Shown: positions 28,586 to 38,713 of the stretch, one piece after another | Layout of the letters: each line of letters begins with the position of its first letter | How positions within the stretch are numbered: the stretch's first letter is position 1 | Source: Paracoccaceae bacterium | GTDB lineage: Bacteria; Pseudomonadota; Alphaproteobacteria; Rhodobacterales; Rhodobacteraceae | Direction: 5' to 3' | Length of the DNA: 64,000 nt | NCBI GenBank assembly: GCA_033344815.1 | Contig: JAWPMR010000001.1 | Span: 2,652,136 to 2,716,135, forward strand | Program-made: the position numbers and the translations under genes | The notes under the pieces: generated by a model | The model's database searches: none | Seen by the model: only the letters and a program-made list of their open reading frames with translations | What the model was told of the DNA's origin: nothing

Positions 28586-30136
28586 ATGCCTTTGTGGGAC
28601 ATTGCTGCCATTTTGGGAGCTGCTGGGTTGAGCGCCGCAGCCGGGTTGCTTTGGATCAGCCGGTCTTCGCAAAAACCAATGAATGTCGCGCCGTCAAACC
28701 TTTCCGGAAAAAAACCGGATGGCATCTCCTTTCTGTTTGATCAGGAAGATTTGCACCACGCTTCTGAAACCGCTCAACAGTTGTATCAGGTCTCCCCGGG
28801 AGAAGACGACTGGCAGACATGGCGTGACCGGATGTTGAACCGATTTCCCGCTTTGCCGGAAAAACCTCATCTAAATCAAATCGATGGCATGACGATCGAA
28901 GCGCGCCATGCCGAAGACATTGCCACCCTGAAACTCACGCACAAGGGCCAGTTCACACAGGTTCAGATGAACGACGACCGGATGGTCAATGCGGCGCAAT
29001 CGCAGAAACTGCGTACCATTCACCGTGAGCTTGCCGATCTGCGGCGCGCCAGTGACACGACTCCACATGCGGTTTGGCAAATCGACGCACAGGGTCAAGT
29101 AACATGGTTCAACCTCGCTTACGAAGACCTGTATGACAAGCTGCACAGGTCAGCACCACAGCCCGAAAAGCCAGTTTTTGAAGTCGCAAACTCAAAGACC
29201 GCAAAGGTCGGCCGGCAACGAGTGTCCACTCAGTCGAGCATAGACGGCAACAAGGACTGGTACGATGTAAGCGCCGTGACGGTCGGCGACATCACGATTT
29301 TCCACGCGGTTGACGTAAATGCGGTGGTCAAATCTGAGGCTGCCCAGCGCAATTTCGTCCAGACATTGGCCAAGACTTTTGCGCAGCTCGCAATCGGGTT
29401 GGCCATTTTTGACCGAAACGGTCAGTTAGTGCTGTTTAATCCAGCCCTGATTGACCTGACGGACCTGCCTGCTGAATTCCTGAGCGGCCGGCCGACGCTT
29501 TTGTCGTTCTTTGATCGGATGCGCGAAAATCGTCGCATGCCGGAGCCAAAGAACTACCACTCCTGGCGCCAGGAAATTTCCGAGGTGATAGCCGCTGCGA
29601 CTGACGGCCGCTATCAGGAAACATGGACCCTTGAAACCGGTCAAACTTACCGCGTCCGTGGACGGCCCCATCCAGACGGAGCCATTGCTTTTTTAATTGA
29701 GGACATCAGCGCGGAAGTCTCTCTGACGCGCAATTTCCGTGCGGAACTGGAACTTGGCCAATCCCTGATGGACACCTTCGATGAAGGCCTCGTTGTGTTT
29801 TCCTCGACCGGGGTACTCACGTTTTGCAACCTTGCCTACCGGGAACTCTGGGGTCTGGACCCCGACAACTCCTTCGCAGACGTCACAGTTTTGGACTCAG
29901 TCGAGGCATGGAAACAGCAATGCAAATCGGGTGCGCGCTGGGCGGCTCTGACCGATTTTGTCCGAAACATAAGCGAGCGCACATCCTGGGAAATGCCCGT
30001 CACATTGCATGACGGCGCGCTATTGTCCTGCACCGTCTCGCGCATAGCGTCCGGGGCGACCGTCATTCGCTTTATCAAAACCGAAACCCCCATTGCAAAG
30101 CTTGAAGCACCCAAACTGGATTCGCGCACCCTATAG
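28586..30136 (+). CDS. Membrane-anchored multi-PAS protein without kinase domain (DivL-like)
   Basis: A protein of about 516 residues. One membrane span lies near the N-terminus (IAAILGAAGLSAAAGLLWI). A coiled segment (QSQKLRTIHRELADLRRAS) leads to at least three PAS-like repeats: AVWQIDAQGQVTWFNLAYEDLY, GLAIFDRNGQLVLFNPALIDL and GLVVFSSTGVLTFCNLAYRELW. No H-box or ATPase domain follows; the end is short and unstructured. The architecture recalls the PAS-only DivL described for Rhodobacter capsulatus, which acts on the CckA-ChpT-CtrA pathway. The upstream CtrA-type site agrees. ATG 28586 has AGGA upstream; GTG 28541 would add 15 residues. The DivL assignment is inference. Confidence 0.75.
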   Translation: MPLWDIAAILGAAGLSAAAGLLWISRSSQKPMNVAPSNLSGKKPDGISFLFDQEDLHHASETAQQLYQVSPGEDDWQTWRDRMLNRFPALPEKPHLNQIDGMTIEARHAEDIATLKLTHKGQFTQVQMNDDRMVNAAQSQKLRTIHRELADLRRASDTTPHAVWQIDAQGQVTWFNLAYEDLYDKLHRSAPQPEKPVFEVANSKTAKVGRQRVSTQSSIDGNKDWYDVSAVTVGDITIFHAVDVNAVVKSEAAQRNFVQTLAKTFAQLAIGLAIFDRNGQLVLFNPALIDLTDLPAEFLSGRPTLLSFFDRMRENRRMPEPKNYHSWRQEISEVIAAATDGRYQETWTLETGQTYRVRGRPHPDGAIAFLIEDISAEVSLTRNFRAELELGQSLMDTFDEGLVVFSSTGVLTFCNLAYRELWGLDPDNSFADVTVLDSVEAWKQQCKSGARWAALTDFVRNISERTSWEMPVTLHDGALLSCTVSRIASGATVIRFIKTETPIAKLEAPKLDSRTL

Positions 30137-30183
30137 GTCGGGTTAAACCTTGCAGCCACAGCCCTGCGCGGTAAGCATGGGTT

Positions 30184-30660
30184 ATGGCGGAAAACTCCCT
30201 TTCTCTGGTGTTACGGTCTGGTGACGCAACGGCATCTGCGGCAGCGCTTTTGGCCAGCCAGCTTCGGTCCGGTGATACGATCCTGCTCCACGGTACGATA
30301 GGTGCGGGGAAAACGCATTTCGCCCGTGCGATTGTACAGTCGCTTCTGACCGCCCCAGAAGACGTGCCATCGCCAACGTTTACTCTTGTGCAAACCTATC
30401 AGACCCGATTTGGCCCACTTTGGCATTCCGACCTCTACCGCATTGGAGCAATGGATGAAATTGAGGAGCTTGGTCTGCTGGATGCTTTCGATGTTGCGAT
30501 TTGTCTGGTTGAATGGCCGGATCGTCTGGGAACCTTATGCCCGGCCTCTGCCTTGAACATTTGGCTGGAAGATGGAACCAACGAGGACGAAAGAAAACTG
30601 ACCGCGACCTGGGTCGATACGCGCTGGGACCCAAAAATGACATGTTGGACTAAGCTATGA
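30184..30660 (+). CDS. tsaE: tRNA threonylcarbamoyladenosine biosynthesis ATPase TsaE
   Basis: A 158-residue TsaE, the small ATPase that drives the TsaBD complex in making t6A in tRNA. It has Walker A GTIGAGKTHFAR near 37-48, VPSPTFTLVQTY, the HSDLYRI motif and EWPDRLG. Its stop overlaps the amgK start (ATGA). The unit tsaE-amgK-murU-addB-addA is common in Rhodobacterales. The ribosome site is poor, which hints at translation after the PAS gene or a weak start. Confidence 0.95.
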   Translation: MAENSLSLVLRSGDATASAAALLASQLRSGDTILLHGTIGAGKTHFARAIVQSLLTAPEDVPSPTFTLVQTYQTRFGPLWHSDLYRIGAMDEIEELGLLDAFDVAICLVEWPDRLGTLCPASALNIWLEDGTNEDERKLTATWVDTRWDPKMTCWTKL

Positions 30661-31676
30661 GTCGCGAAAACGACCTAAAGGACTTCGTGGAATGCGCCGG
30701 ATGGGGGCATGCAAAAATCACACCGCTCGCCGGAGATGCGTCCAATCGCAGGTATGACCGATTACATCTGCCAGACGGGCAAAGCGCGGTGCTGATGGAC
30801 GCTTCGCCTTTCAAAGGCGAAGACACGCGCCCTTTTGTCCACATTGCGACCTACCTGCACGAGATCGGCCTGAGTGCGCCGCAGATCCATTATTCGGATT
30901 TAGAAAACGGGTTCTTATTGATTGAGGATCTGGGAGATGACCTCTTTGCGCGTATCATTTCTGTCAATCCTAAACTGGAACTTCCGCTATATGAGTGCGC
31001 GGTCGATGTTCTTTCGCACCTGCACCGGTCGCCTCCGCCCGATCTGAAACCCTACAATGCAGCCATAATGACACCATTGGCAGCTCTGGCTTTTGACTGG
31101 TATCAATTCGGTGCCCAAGGTCGCATGGATGTGCCCGCGCGCGACATATTTTCAGACGTTTTTGCAAAGCTGCTCGCACCGCTGGACGCCCAGCCACAGG
31201 TGTTGATCCAAAGAGACTATCATGCGGAAAACCTTCTCTGGCTACCGCATCGCAAAAGTGTCGCGCGGGTGGGTTTGTTGGACTTCCAGGACGCAATGCT
31301 GGGCCACACTGCCTATGATCTGGTCTCGGTGCTACAAGATGCCCGCAGGGACGTCCCGGCGCAGCTCGAGAAAGCCATGATTGACCGGTTTCTGGAGCAA
31401 AATCCGCAAGACGGCGATCAGTTTCTGTCGGCTTACGCCATTCTTGGCACACAACGTAACCTGCGTATTCTGGGTGTTTTCTCGCGCTTGTGCCTGAAGG
31501 CAGGCAAAACGCATTACATTGATCTCATTCCTCGTGTCTGGGGTCATATCCAGACAAATCTGAAACATCCCGACCTGCATGACATCGCCAGGCTGGTAAA
31601 CCAATTACTGCCACCACCAACGCCCGATATACTGGACAGACTGAGATCAAAATGCGCGACTTTCCCGGATCGTTGA
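30657..31676 (+). CDS. amgK: N-acetylmuramate/N-acetylglucosamine kinase AmgK
   Basis: A 339-residue aminoglycoside phosphotransferase-fold kinase of the AmgK type. The catalytic loop reads IQRDYHAENLLW, where APH enzymes have HGDxHxxN, and the magnesium aspartate is in VGLLDFQDAMLGHTAYDL. AmgK phosphorylates the anomeric position of MurNAc and GlcNAc in cell-wall recycling. The partner murU follows and overlaps by 25 bp, which fixes the function well. Together they give UDP-MurNAc without MurA, a route that can give intrinsic fosfomycin tolerance. Confidence 0.93.
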   Translation: MSRENDLKDFVECAGWGHAKITPLAGDASNRRYDRLHLPDGQSAVLMDASPFKGEDTRPFVHIATYLHEIGLSAPQIHYSDLENGFLLIEDLGDDLFARIISVNPKLELPLYECAVDVLSHLHRSPPPDLKPYNAAIMTPLAALAFDWYQFGAQGRMDVPARDIFSDVFAKLLAPLDAQPQVLIQRDYHAENLLWLPHRKSVARVGLLDFQDAMLGHTAYDLVSVLQDARRDVPAQLEKAMIDRFLEQNPQDGDQFLSAYAILGTQRNLRILGVFSRLCLKAGKTHYIDLIPRVWGHIQTNLKHPDLHDIARLVNQLLPPPTPDILDRLRSKCATFPDR

Positions 31677-32344
31677 TGCTGTTTGCCGCCGGCTTTGGCG
31701 CTCGCATGAAACCACTTACAAACAATCAGCCCAAACCAATGGTCAATGTCGCAGGCAAGCCCTTGATTGAACACGCTTTGGATCAGGCGACCGGGGTCGC
31801 GATTGATCACATCGTTGCCAATGTGCACTACAAACCTGAGCCGCTTGTCCGACACCTTGAAGGTACCGCCGTACAAACCGTTCTGGAAGCACCTGAGATT
31901 CTCGATACTGGCGGTGGTTTGCGAAATGCCTTGCCGCTGCTGGGACCGGATCCGGTTTTCACACTGAACACCGATGCTGTATGGGTCGGACCAAGCCCGC
32001 TTGGACTGTTGCGTGATGCATGGAAGCCTAACGATATGGATGCTTTGCTGATGTGCATCCCCGTCTCCAACGCCCATGCTTATCAGGGACAGGGCGATTT
32101 CGCGATCGGCGATCAAGCGCAACTCGCGCGCGGGCCGGGGTATGTCTATGGTGGTGCCCAAATCATTAAAACGGATCAGTTGAAAGACATCGACGAGTCA
32201 AAATTCTCCCTCAATGTTTTGTGGGACCGGATGCTCAAGGGAAACCGGCTTTTTGGGCTAAGCTATCCCGGCCAGTGGTGTGACGTCGGTCATCCGGCAG
32301 GCATCAGTATTGCGGAAGACCTTTTGGCAAACTCAGATGTTTGA
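31652..32344 (+). CDS. murU: N-acetylmuramate-1-phosphate uridylyltransferase MurU
   Basis: A 230-residue nucleotidyltransferase. The N-terminal signature LFAAGFGARMKPLTNNQPKPMV, the metal-site segment NTDAVWVG and VYGGAQI fit the MurU group. It makes UDP-MurNAc from MurNAc-1-phosphate and UTP. It overlaps amgK by 25 bp at its start and addB by 8 bp at its end. A start at ATG 31676, which overlaps the amgK stop (TGATG), is an alternative and would shorten it by eight residues. Confidence 0.93.
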   Translation: MRDFPGSLMLFAAGFGARMKPLTNNQPKPMVNVAGKPLIEHALDQATGVAIDHIVANVHYKPEPLVRHLEGTAVQTVLEAPEILDTGGGLRNALPLLGPDPVFTLNTDAVWVGPSPLGLLRDAWKPNDMDALLMCIPVSNAHAYQGQGDFAIGDQAQLARGPGYVYGGAQIIKTDQLKDIDESKFSLNVLWDRMLKGNRLFGLSYPGQWCDVGHPAGISIAEDLLANSDV

Positions 32345-35294
32345 CGACGCGACCACGCACAGGCTTTTTGGCATCGCGCCAGGGATTGATTTTCCGCGTG
32401 AGCTTGCAAATGGTCTGGCGTCGCGATTGGCCGGGCATCCCCCAGAAGCAATGGCGCGGGTACAGCTGATCGTGAACACCCGCCGGATGCAGCGCAGGCT
32501 GCACAATCTTTTTGCCGAAGGCCCGGCGCTGCTGCTGCCGCAAATCAGGTTGATTACCGAACTTGACGGAATAGACCCTGGCGTTGGCGTGCCGCAAGCC
32601 GTGCACCCTTTGCGGCGCCGTTTGGAATTGATCGCCTTGGTCTCTCAACTCCTGAACCAGCAAAAAGATCTCGCGCCGCGCTCTTCGCTCTATGACCTTA
32701 CCGATAGTCTGGCCTCCTTGATGGACGAAATGCAGGGAGAAGGTGTCACGGCTGATGTCATCGCAAATCTTGATGTCACAGACCAATCTGGTCACTGGCA
32801 ACGCGCCTTGCGTTTCATTCAAATCGCACAAGAATACCTCAATAATGCCAGCACTTTACCTGATAACGAGGCGCGTCAGCGTTCCATCGTGACGGCACTT
32901 GCGGCAAAATGGGATCTCGAGCCCCCAGAAAACCCGGTGATCATTGCGGGTTCGACAGGATCGCGCGGCACCACGATGTTGCTGATGAAAGCCGTCGCGC
33001 GTTTGCCGCAGGGCGCGCTGGTCATGCCGGGGTTTGACTTTGAGATGCCCGCTGCAATCTGGTCGCACCTTGAGGATGCGCTGTTGTCCGAGGATCATCC
33101 GCAATTTCGCTTTCACAAGCTGATGTCAGAACTTGGCGCGTCCCGCGGCGATGTCAAAAATTGGCACCACACCCAGCCGCCGTCACGCGCGCGCAATGCG
33201 CTTGTTTCACTGTCACTGCGCCCGGCACCTGTAACGGATGCATGGCTGACCGAAGGTACAGATCTGAAGGATGTCCGGGGGGCGACGGGCGATGTAACCC
33301 TTTTGGAAGCACCAAGCCCGCGAGATGAAGCATTGGCAATTGCCCTGCGGCTCCGTCAGGCGGCAGAATTTGGTGAAACCGCGGCGTTGATTACCCCAGA
33401 TCGGGTTTTGACCCGGCAGGTCAGTGCCGCACTTGATCAATGGACGATCCTGCCAGATGATTCCGCCGGGACGCCGTTGCATCTGTCGCCACCGGGCCGT
33501 TTTCTGCGTCACATTGCAGGTCTGTTTGTGCGACGCCTTGACGCCGAGGCTTTACTGACACTCCTCAAGCATCCGCTTTCACACAGTGGATCAGGTCGTG
33601 GGCCGCATGTACTGAATACGCAACGGCTGGAACTGAGGGTGCGTCGGAAAGGTCTGCCGTATCCTGATGCAAGTGGCATTGCTCAATTGCTGCAAAAAGC
33701 CGTGACAAAATCAGAGGATCAAGCGAAAATTGATGCATGGGCGCAGTGGGTTGGTGCCGTTTTTTGCGGCCATCTGAGTGATGAAATACGCCCTTTGTCA
33801 GAGTGGGTCGAGAGGCATATCGCCCTTGCAGAAGCTATTTCAGCGGGTGGGGATAGCGATGATCCCGGGGAGTTGTGGCAAAAGAAAGCGGGCCAGAAAG
33901 CGCAGGAGGTCATGCGTAATCTGACGCAACAGGCGGGTTTTAGCACGATCATGACCGCGTCTGATTACAGCGATCTGGTTGGTGCACTGCTGTCTGGCGA
34001 AGAGATCCGCGACCGGGATGCACCGCACCCCAACATCATGATCTGGGGTACGTTGGAAGCCCGCGTTCAGGGCGCGGATCTTGTGATTTTGGCCGGTCTC
34101 AATGATGGTACCTGGCCCGAAGCGCCACCCCCGGACCCTTGGCTCAACAGGGCGTTGCGACATCAGGCGGGTCTGTTATTGCCCGAACGACGCATTGGGT
34201 TGTCCGCGCATGACTACCAACAGGCTATCGGTGCGAAAGAGGTTTGGCTGACACGCTCGATCCGATCTGATGATGCCGAAACAGTGGCCTCGCGCTGGGT
34301 GAACAGATTGCGGAATTTGCTTGCGGGGTTGCGCGATCAAGGTGGTCCACAGGCCTTGAGCGACATGCTCGCGCGCGGTGATTTATGGCTCGCAAAGGTT
34401 CGCGCGTTTGAGCAGGTAGAGCGAACCGAGCCTGCCAAACGACCCTCTCCACGGCCCCCAATTGGTGCCCGTCCGCGCGATCTTTCTGTTACTGAAATCA
34501 AACGCCTGATCCGCGATCCCTACGCAGTTTATGCCAGACATGTGTTGAAACTAAATCGCCTTGGCCCGCTGGTACAAAGTCCGGACGCGCTTATGCGAGG
34601 AACCGTGGCCCATGACATTATGGAACGCTTCGTCAAAGAGACACTGGCGGATCCTACCCTGTTGAGCGCAAAGCATCTAAGCCATGTCGCCCAAACAGTC
34701 ATGACCCAAGAAGTCCCATGGCCCGCCGCCCGCGCGATGTGGTTGGCCCGCATCGACAGAATCGCCCAATGGTTTGTGGATCGTGAACAAGACAGGCGCA
34801 CCTATTCCACTCCGGTCGCCTTTGAAGGTCAGGCGAAGGGCAAGCTGGTCTGGCCAGAAATTGGATTTACGCTGACCGCCCGTGCGGATCGGATAGATCA
34901 ATCTACAGACGGTGATGCGCTGCTTTACGATTATAAGACCGGAAAGCCACCAAGTGCCAAACAGCAAGGCACTTTTGACAAACAGCTCTTGATTGAAGCC
35001 GCCATGATCGAAGAGGGAGCCTTTGAAACACTTGGCGTACACCACGTTGCAATGGCCATATTCATTGGATTAGGGTCGAATCCAGAGGAAATCCCAGCGC
35101 CATTGGACAACGAGCCCCCGCGTGAAGTTCTCACAAACCTACGCAAATTGATCGACACCTATCTGAGTGCGGAGCAAGGCTTTACCGCCCGTCGCATGAT
35201 GCAGGAAGATAAAATTGCGGGCGATTACGATTTGCTCGCCCGATTTGGGGAATGGGACGCCACCGATGATCCGATCCCAGAGGATCTGAAATGA
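32337..35294 (+). CDS. addB: Double-strand break repair protein AddB
   Basis: A 985-residue AddB, the partner of AddA in the helicase-nuclease that resects double-strand breaks. The N-terminal half is a degenerate helicase fold (RVQLIVNTRRMQRRL where a Walker motif would be). The C-terminal nuclease has GTVAHDIMERF, ARADRIDQ and the catalytic YDYKTGKPP. Only one cysteine is visible, so the four-cysteine iron-sulfur cluster of the Bacillus type is absent, as expected for alphaproteobacterial AddB. ATG 32337 lies inside the end of murU; the stop overlaps addA. Confidence 0.95.
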   Translation: MFDDATTHRLFGIAPGIDFPRELANGLASRLAGHPPEAMARVQLIVNTRRMQRRLHNLFAEGPALLLPQIRLITELDGIDPGVGVPQAVHPLRRRLELIALVSQLLNQQKDLAPRSSLYDLTDSLASLMDEMQGEGVTADVIANLDVTDQSGHWQRALRFIQIAQEYLNNASTLPDNEARQRSIVTALAAKWDLEPPENPVIIAGSTGSRGTTMLLMKAVARLPQGALVMPGFDFEMPAAIWSHLEDALLSEDHPQFRFHKLMSELGASRGDVKNWHHTQPPSRARNALVSLSLRPAPVTDAWLTEGTDLKDVRGATGDVTLLEAPSPRDEALAIALRLRQAAEFGETAALITPDRVLTRQVSAALDQWTILPDDSAGTPLHLSPPGRFLRHIAGLFVRRLDAEALLTLLKHPLSHSGSGRGPHVLNTQRLELRVRRKGLPYPDASGIAQLLQKAVTKSEDQAKIDAWAQWVGAVFCGHLSDEIRPLSEWVERHIALAEAISAGGDSDDPGELWQKKAGQKAQEVMRNLTQQAGFSTIMTASDYSDLVGALLSGEEIRDRDAPHPNIMIWGTLEARVQGADLVILAGLNDGTWPEAPPPDPWLNRALRHQAGLLLPERRIGLSAHDYQQAIGAKEVWLTRSIRSDDAETVASRWVNRLRNLLAGLRDQGGPQALSDMLARGDLWLAKVRAFEQVERTEPAKRPSPRPPIGARPRDLSVTEIKRLIRDPYAVYARHVLKLNRLGPLVQSPDALMRGTVAHDIMERFVKETLADPTLLSAKHLSHVAQTVMTQEVPWPAARAMWLARIDRIAQWFVDREQDRRTYSTPVAFEGQAKGKLVWPEIGFTLTARADRIDQSTDGDALLYDYKTGKPPSAKQQGTFDKQLLIEAAMIEEGAFETLGVHHVAMAIFIGLGSNPEEIPAPLDNEPPREVLTNLRKLIDTYLSAEQGFTARRMMQEDKIAGDYDLLARFGEWDATDDPIPEDLK

Positions 35295-38200
35295 TGCAGC
35301 GCGATGAGGCAAGTGAAGCGCAGGTCAGGGCGGCACGACCCGATGCCTCGACGTGGCTGGCGGCAAATGCAGGATCCGGCAAGACGCGCGTACTGACCGA
35401 CCGCGTCGCGCGACTGCTGCTTGATGGCGTACAACCACAACACATTCTATGTTTGACCTACACCAAAGCCGCCGCGTCAGAGATGCAAAACCGGTTGTTC
35501 AAGCGTCTTGGAGCCTGGGCAATGTTGCCAGCAGAGGAGCTCGCAGCATCATTGCAGGATCTAGGTATTGAAGGACAGATCAGCACGGACCGGCTGCGTG
35601 ATGCCAGAACGCTTTTTGCCCGTGCTATTGAGACCCCTGGCGGTTTGAAAATCCAAACGATCCACTCGTTTTGCGCGTCTTTGTTGCGACGGTTTCCCCT
35701 GGAAGCCCAGGTCAGCCCGCAGTTCACAGAAATCGAAGACCGGGCCGCGGAGTTATTGCGCGCCGAGATTGTCGACCAAATGGCGGACGGGCCTGATGCC
35801 GCGCTGATCGATGGCATCGCGCAGCATTACACCGGCGAGGATTTCAGCAAATTGACGCGGACGGTGATCACTCACCGCGAAGCGCTACGTGAACCCTTGA
35901 ATTTGCCTAAGGTCCTAGGGATTTTCGATCAGCCACCAGATTTGACACAGCAAGGTGTCGCGAATTCTGTCTTTCTGGGCGGAGAAGAAAACCTTATCGC
36001 CAACATCATTCCAGCGCTGCTTGAGAAAGGCGGCAACGACGCGAAAGCGGGCGAAAAACTTACGAACTTGGGCGTTTTGGGTTTTGACGCTTTATCCAGG
36101 CTGGAAGGTGTTTTTCTGACTGGCGGATCGGCCAAATTACCTTTTTCTGCTAAGATCGGGAGCTTTCCAACCAAACCCACACAGACGATCCTGACTGATC
36201 ACATGGACGCGCTCAATGCGTTTATGTCTCGGGTTGAGACCGCGCGCGACGCACGCTTGTCGCTGAATGCAGCGGTGAAAACGCAAGCGCTCTATGAGTT
36301 TGCGGCACGATTTATCAAACACTACGAGGGTCAAAAACTGCAACGTGGCTGGCTGGATTTCGATGACCTGATCCTGAAGGCGCGCGATCTTTTGAACGAC
36401 CCCGCCGTGGCAGCATGGGTGTTGTTCCGGATCGACGGAGGGATCGATCACATATTGGTAGATGAGGCGCAGGATACCAGCCCGGCACAATGGGATGTCA
36501 TCCGAAAACTAGCCGCCGAATTTTCCAGCGGTGAAGGTGCGCATAAAGACACCGCGAGAACCCTTTTCGTCGTTGGGGACAAAAAACAATCGATCTATTC
36601 CTTTCAAGGGGCCGACCCAAAAGAATTCGACCGGATGCAAGCGGAATTCAAATCGAAATTGGAAGCCGCGACGCAGGAATTTCAGAGCCTAACACTGGCC
36701 TATTCCTTCCGATCTTCCGACGCCATTCTCAAAGTAGTTGACGCCGCCTTTGAACATCAAAGTGAAGCGGGCTTTGCGCAGGACGCAAAACACATTGCGT
36801 TCAAGAACGACCTCCCCGGACGGGTCGATATTTGGCCCTTCGTTGAAAAACAAAAAGACGAGGATGATCGGCTCTGGTACGAACCGCTGGATCGACGCGG
36901 CGCGCGGCATCATGCAGTCATCCTTGCGCAACAGATTGCGAGCCAAATCAAGCAAATGATCGCGGATAAACAAACGATCCCGGTGGATGTCCCAAATAGC
37001 ATTTCGCAAGCAAAACGGCCGGTGACACCGGGTGATTTTTTGATCCTGGTCCAGCGACGATCTGAATTGTTTGCTGAGATCATCCGAGCTTGTAAAGCGC
37101 ACGACCTGCCAATCGCTGGCGCAGACAGGCTCAAGGTCGGTGGCGAATTGGCAGTGCGCGACCTAGCTGCGCTTTTGTCCTTTCTGGCGGTGGCAGAAGA
37201 TTCCCTCTCGCTCGCCACAGCGCTCAAATCGCCGTTGTTTGCGTGGTCAGAGCAGGACCTTTATAAGTTGGCACAAGGGCGTAGCGAAGAACATCTATGG
37301 CAGACTCTGCGCAATCAGGCAGAGGCCTATCCGCAAACCATGGCGGTTCTGAACGACCTGCGGGCGAACGTCGATTTTTTACGTCCCTACGACCTGATTG
37401 AACGTATTCTGACACGCCATCGAGGACGTCGAAATCTTCTGTCACGCTTGGGGAACGAGGCGGAGGATGGGATCAACGCGCTGCTCTCGCAGGCCTTGGC
37501 GTATGAGCGCAATGCAATTCCCAGCCTCACCGGTTTTCTGGTCTGGATGGAAACCGATGATCTTGAAATCAAACGCCAGATCGACAGCGCCTCTGATCAG
37601 ATCCGCGTCATGACCGTGCATGGCGCCAAAGGGTTGGAAGCGCCCATCGTCATCTTACCGGATACCGGTAAACGCGATATCCAAATCAAGGATGATATCG
37701 TGAAAATGAACGGGCATGCGGTTTGGAAAACCAATTCGGCCGACATGCCGAGCGTCATGTCCAACACAATTGACGCATTGAAGGCAACCCAGTTTGAAGA
37801 ACGTCTCAGGCTGCTGTATGTGGCTCTAACGCGGGCTGAAAAGTGGCTTATCATCGCCGCAGGCGGTGAGCTATCCAAGAAATACGACAGTTGGTATCAG
37901 ATCGTGGACGCCGCGCTGGAACAGTCGGGCGCGCGCGAAATCCAGTTTCAGGGTCTGGGCATCAAACGCCATTCTTACGCAGATTGGGATGCACTTCCAT
38001 TTGCACAGGACGTTTCCCAAATAGACGAAACCGTCATGTTGGATGAGTTTTACAAAACCCTGCCACCAGCCATTCCAGAAAGTTTGGAAACCCTGTCCCC
38101 GTCTGATCTTGGCGGCGCAAAGGCCTTATCAGGCGAACAAGGTCGAAGCGAAGAAGCCGCGAAAGCCTATGGCACCTTGGTCCATAAGTATCTTGAACTT

Positions 38201-38677
38201 CTGAGCACAGTGCCAAGCCAAAAGTGGCCTGACATGATAACTTCGCTGCGCGCCGCTGATCCGGATAATGCTGATCACGACGACGCCGAAACCGAAGCAT
38301 GTCGGGTATTGAAAGCGGATGCTCTTGCGGCCCTTTTTGCTGATAATTCACTTGGCGAGGTCACTGTATCCGCGCCGTTTGGGAATGCACATCTGTCAGG
38401 TGTCATTGACCGGTTGGTTGTAACCAACGACCGGGTTCTCGCCTTAGATTTTAAAACAAACCAAACCGTGCCCTCCCGCCCGGAGGATTGCCCCGAAGGA
38501 ATTTTGCGTCAGATGGGCGCCTATGCCCACGCATTGGGCCAAATCTATCCAACACATCACATCGAAACCGCAATTGTTTGGACGAACTCGGCGACGCTCA
38601 TGTATCTGCCGCACGAAACTGTGACGAGAGCGTTACAAAGCACGCTACATCTTGACGTGGGAGAGGCGGCTACATAG
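35291..38677 (+). CDS. addA: Double-strand break repair helicase AddA
   Basis: A 1128-residue UvrD-type helicase with a C-terminal nuclease. Walker A is ANAGSGKTRVLTDRV near residues 22-36, the TYTKAAASEMQNRL motif follows, and DEAQDTSPAQWDVI is the Walker B/motif II. VMTVHGAKGLEAPIV and RLLYVALTRAEKWL are the late helicase motifs. The nuclease shows GVIDRLV and LALDFKTNQ. Start ATG 35291 overlaps the addB stop. The complex degrades DNA ends until it meets a Chi-like sequence and loads RecA. Confidence 0.97.
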   Translation: MMQRDEASEAQVRAARPDASTWLAANAGSGKTRVLTDRVARLLLDGVQPQHILCLTYTKAAASEMQNRLFKRLGAWAMLPAEELAASLQDLGIEGQISTDRLRDARTLFARAIETPGGLKIQTIHSFCASLLRRFPLEAQVSPQFTEIEDRAAELLRAEIVDQMADGPDAALIDGIAQHYTGEDFSKLTRTVITHREALREPLNLPKVLGIFDQPPDLTQQGVANSVFLGGEENLIANIIPALLEKGGNDAKAGEKLTNLGVLGFDALSRLEGVFLTGGSAKLPFSAKIGSFPTKPTQTILTDHMDALNAFMSRVETARDARLSLNAAVKTQALYEFAARFIKHYEGQKLQRGWLDFDDLILKARDLLNDPAVAAWVLFRIDGGIDHILVDEAQDTSPAQWDVIRKLAAEFSSGEGAHKDTARTLFVVGDKKQSIYSFQGADPKEFDRMQAEFKSKLEAATQEFQSLTLAYSFRSSDAILKVVDAAFEHQSEAGFAQDAKHIAFKNDLPGRVDIWPFVEKQKDEDDRLWYEPLDRRGARHHAVILAQQIASQIKQMIADKQTIPVDVPNSISQAKRPVTPGDFLILVQRRSELFAEIIRACKAHDLPIAGADRLKVGGELAVRDLAALLSFLAVAEDSLSLATALKSPLFAWSEQDLYKLAQGRSEEHLWQTLRNQAEAYPQTMAVLNDLRANVDFLRPYDLIERILTRHRGRRNLLSRLGNEAEDGINALLSQALAYERNAIPSLTGFLVWMETDDLEIKRQIDSASDQIRVMTVHGAKGLEAPIVILPDTGKRDIQIKDDIVKMNGHAVWKTNSADMPSVMSNTIDALKATQFEERLRLLYVALTRAEKWLIIAAGGELSKKYDSWYQIVDAALEQSGAREIQFQGLGIKRHSYADWDALPFAQDVSQIDETVMLDEFYKTLPPAIPESLETLSPSDLGGAKALSGEQGRSEEAAKAYGTLVHKYLELLSTVPSQKWPDMITSLRAADPDNADHDDAETEACRVLKADALAALFADNSLGEVTVSAPFGNAHLSGVIDRLVVTNDRVLALDFKTNQTVPSRPEDCPEGILRQMGAYAHALGQIYPTHHIETAIVWTNSATLMYLPHETVTRALQSTLHLDVGEAAT

Positions 38678-38713
38678 GTTCACGGTCCAAGCATAGCCTG
38701 TCAGGAGAGCACG

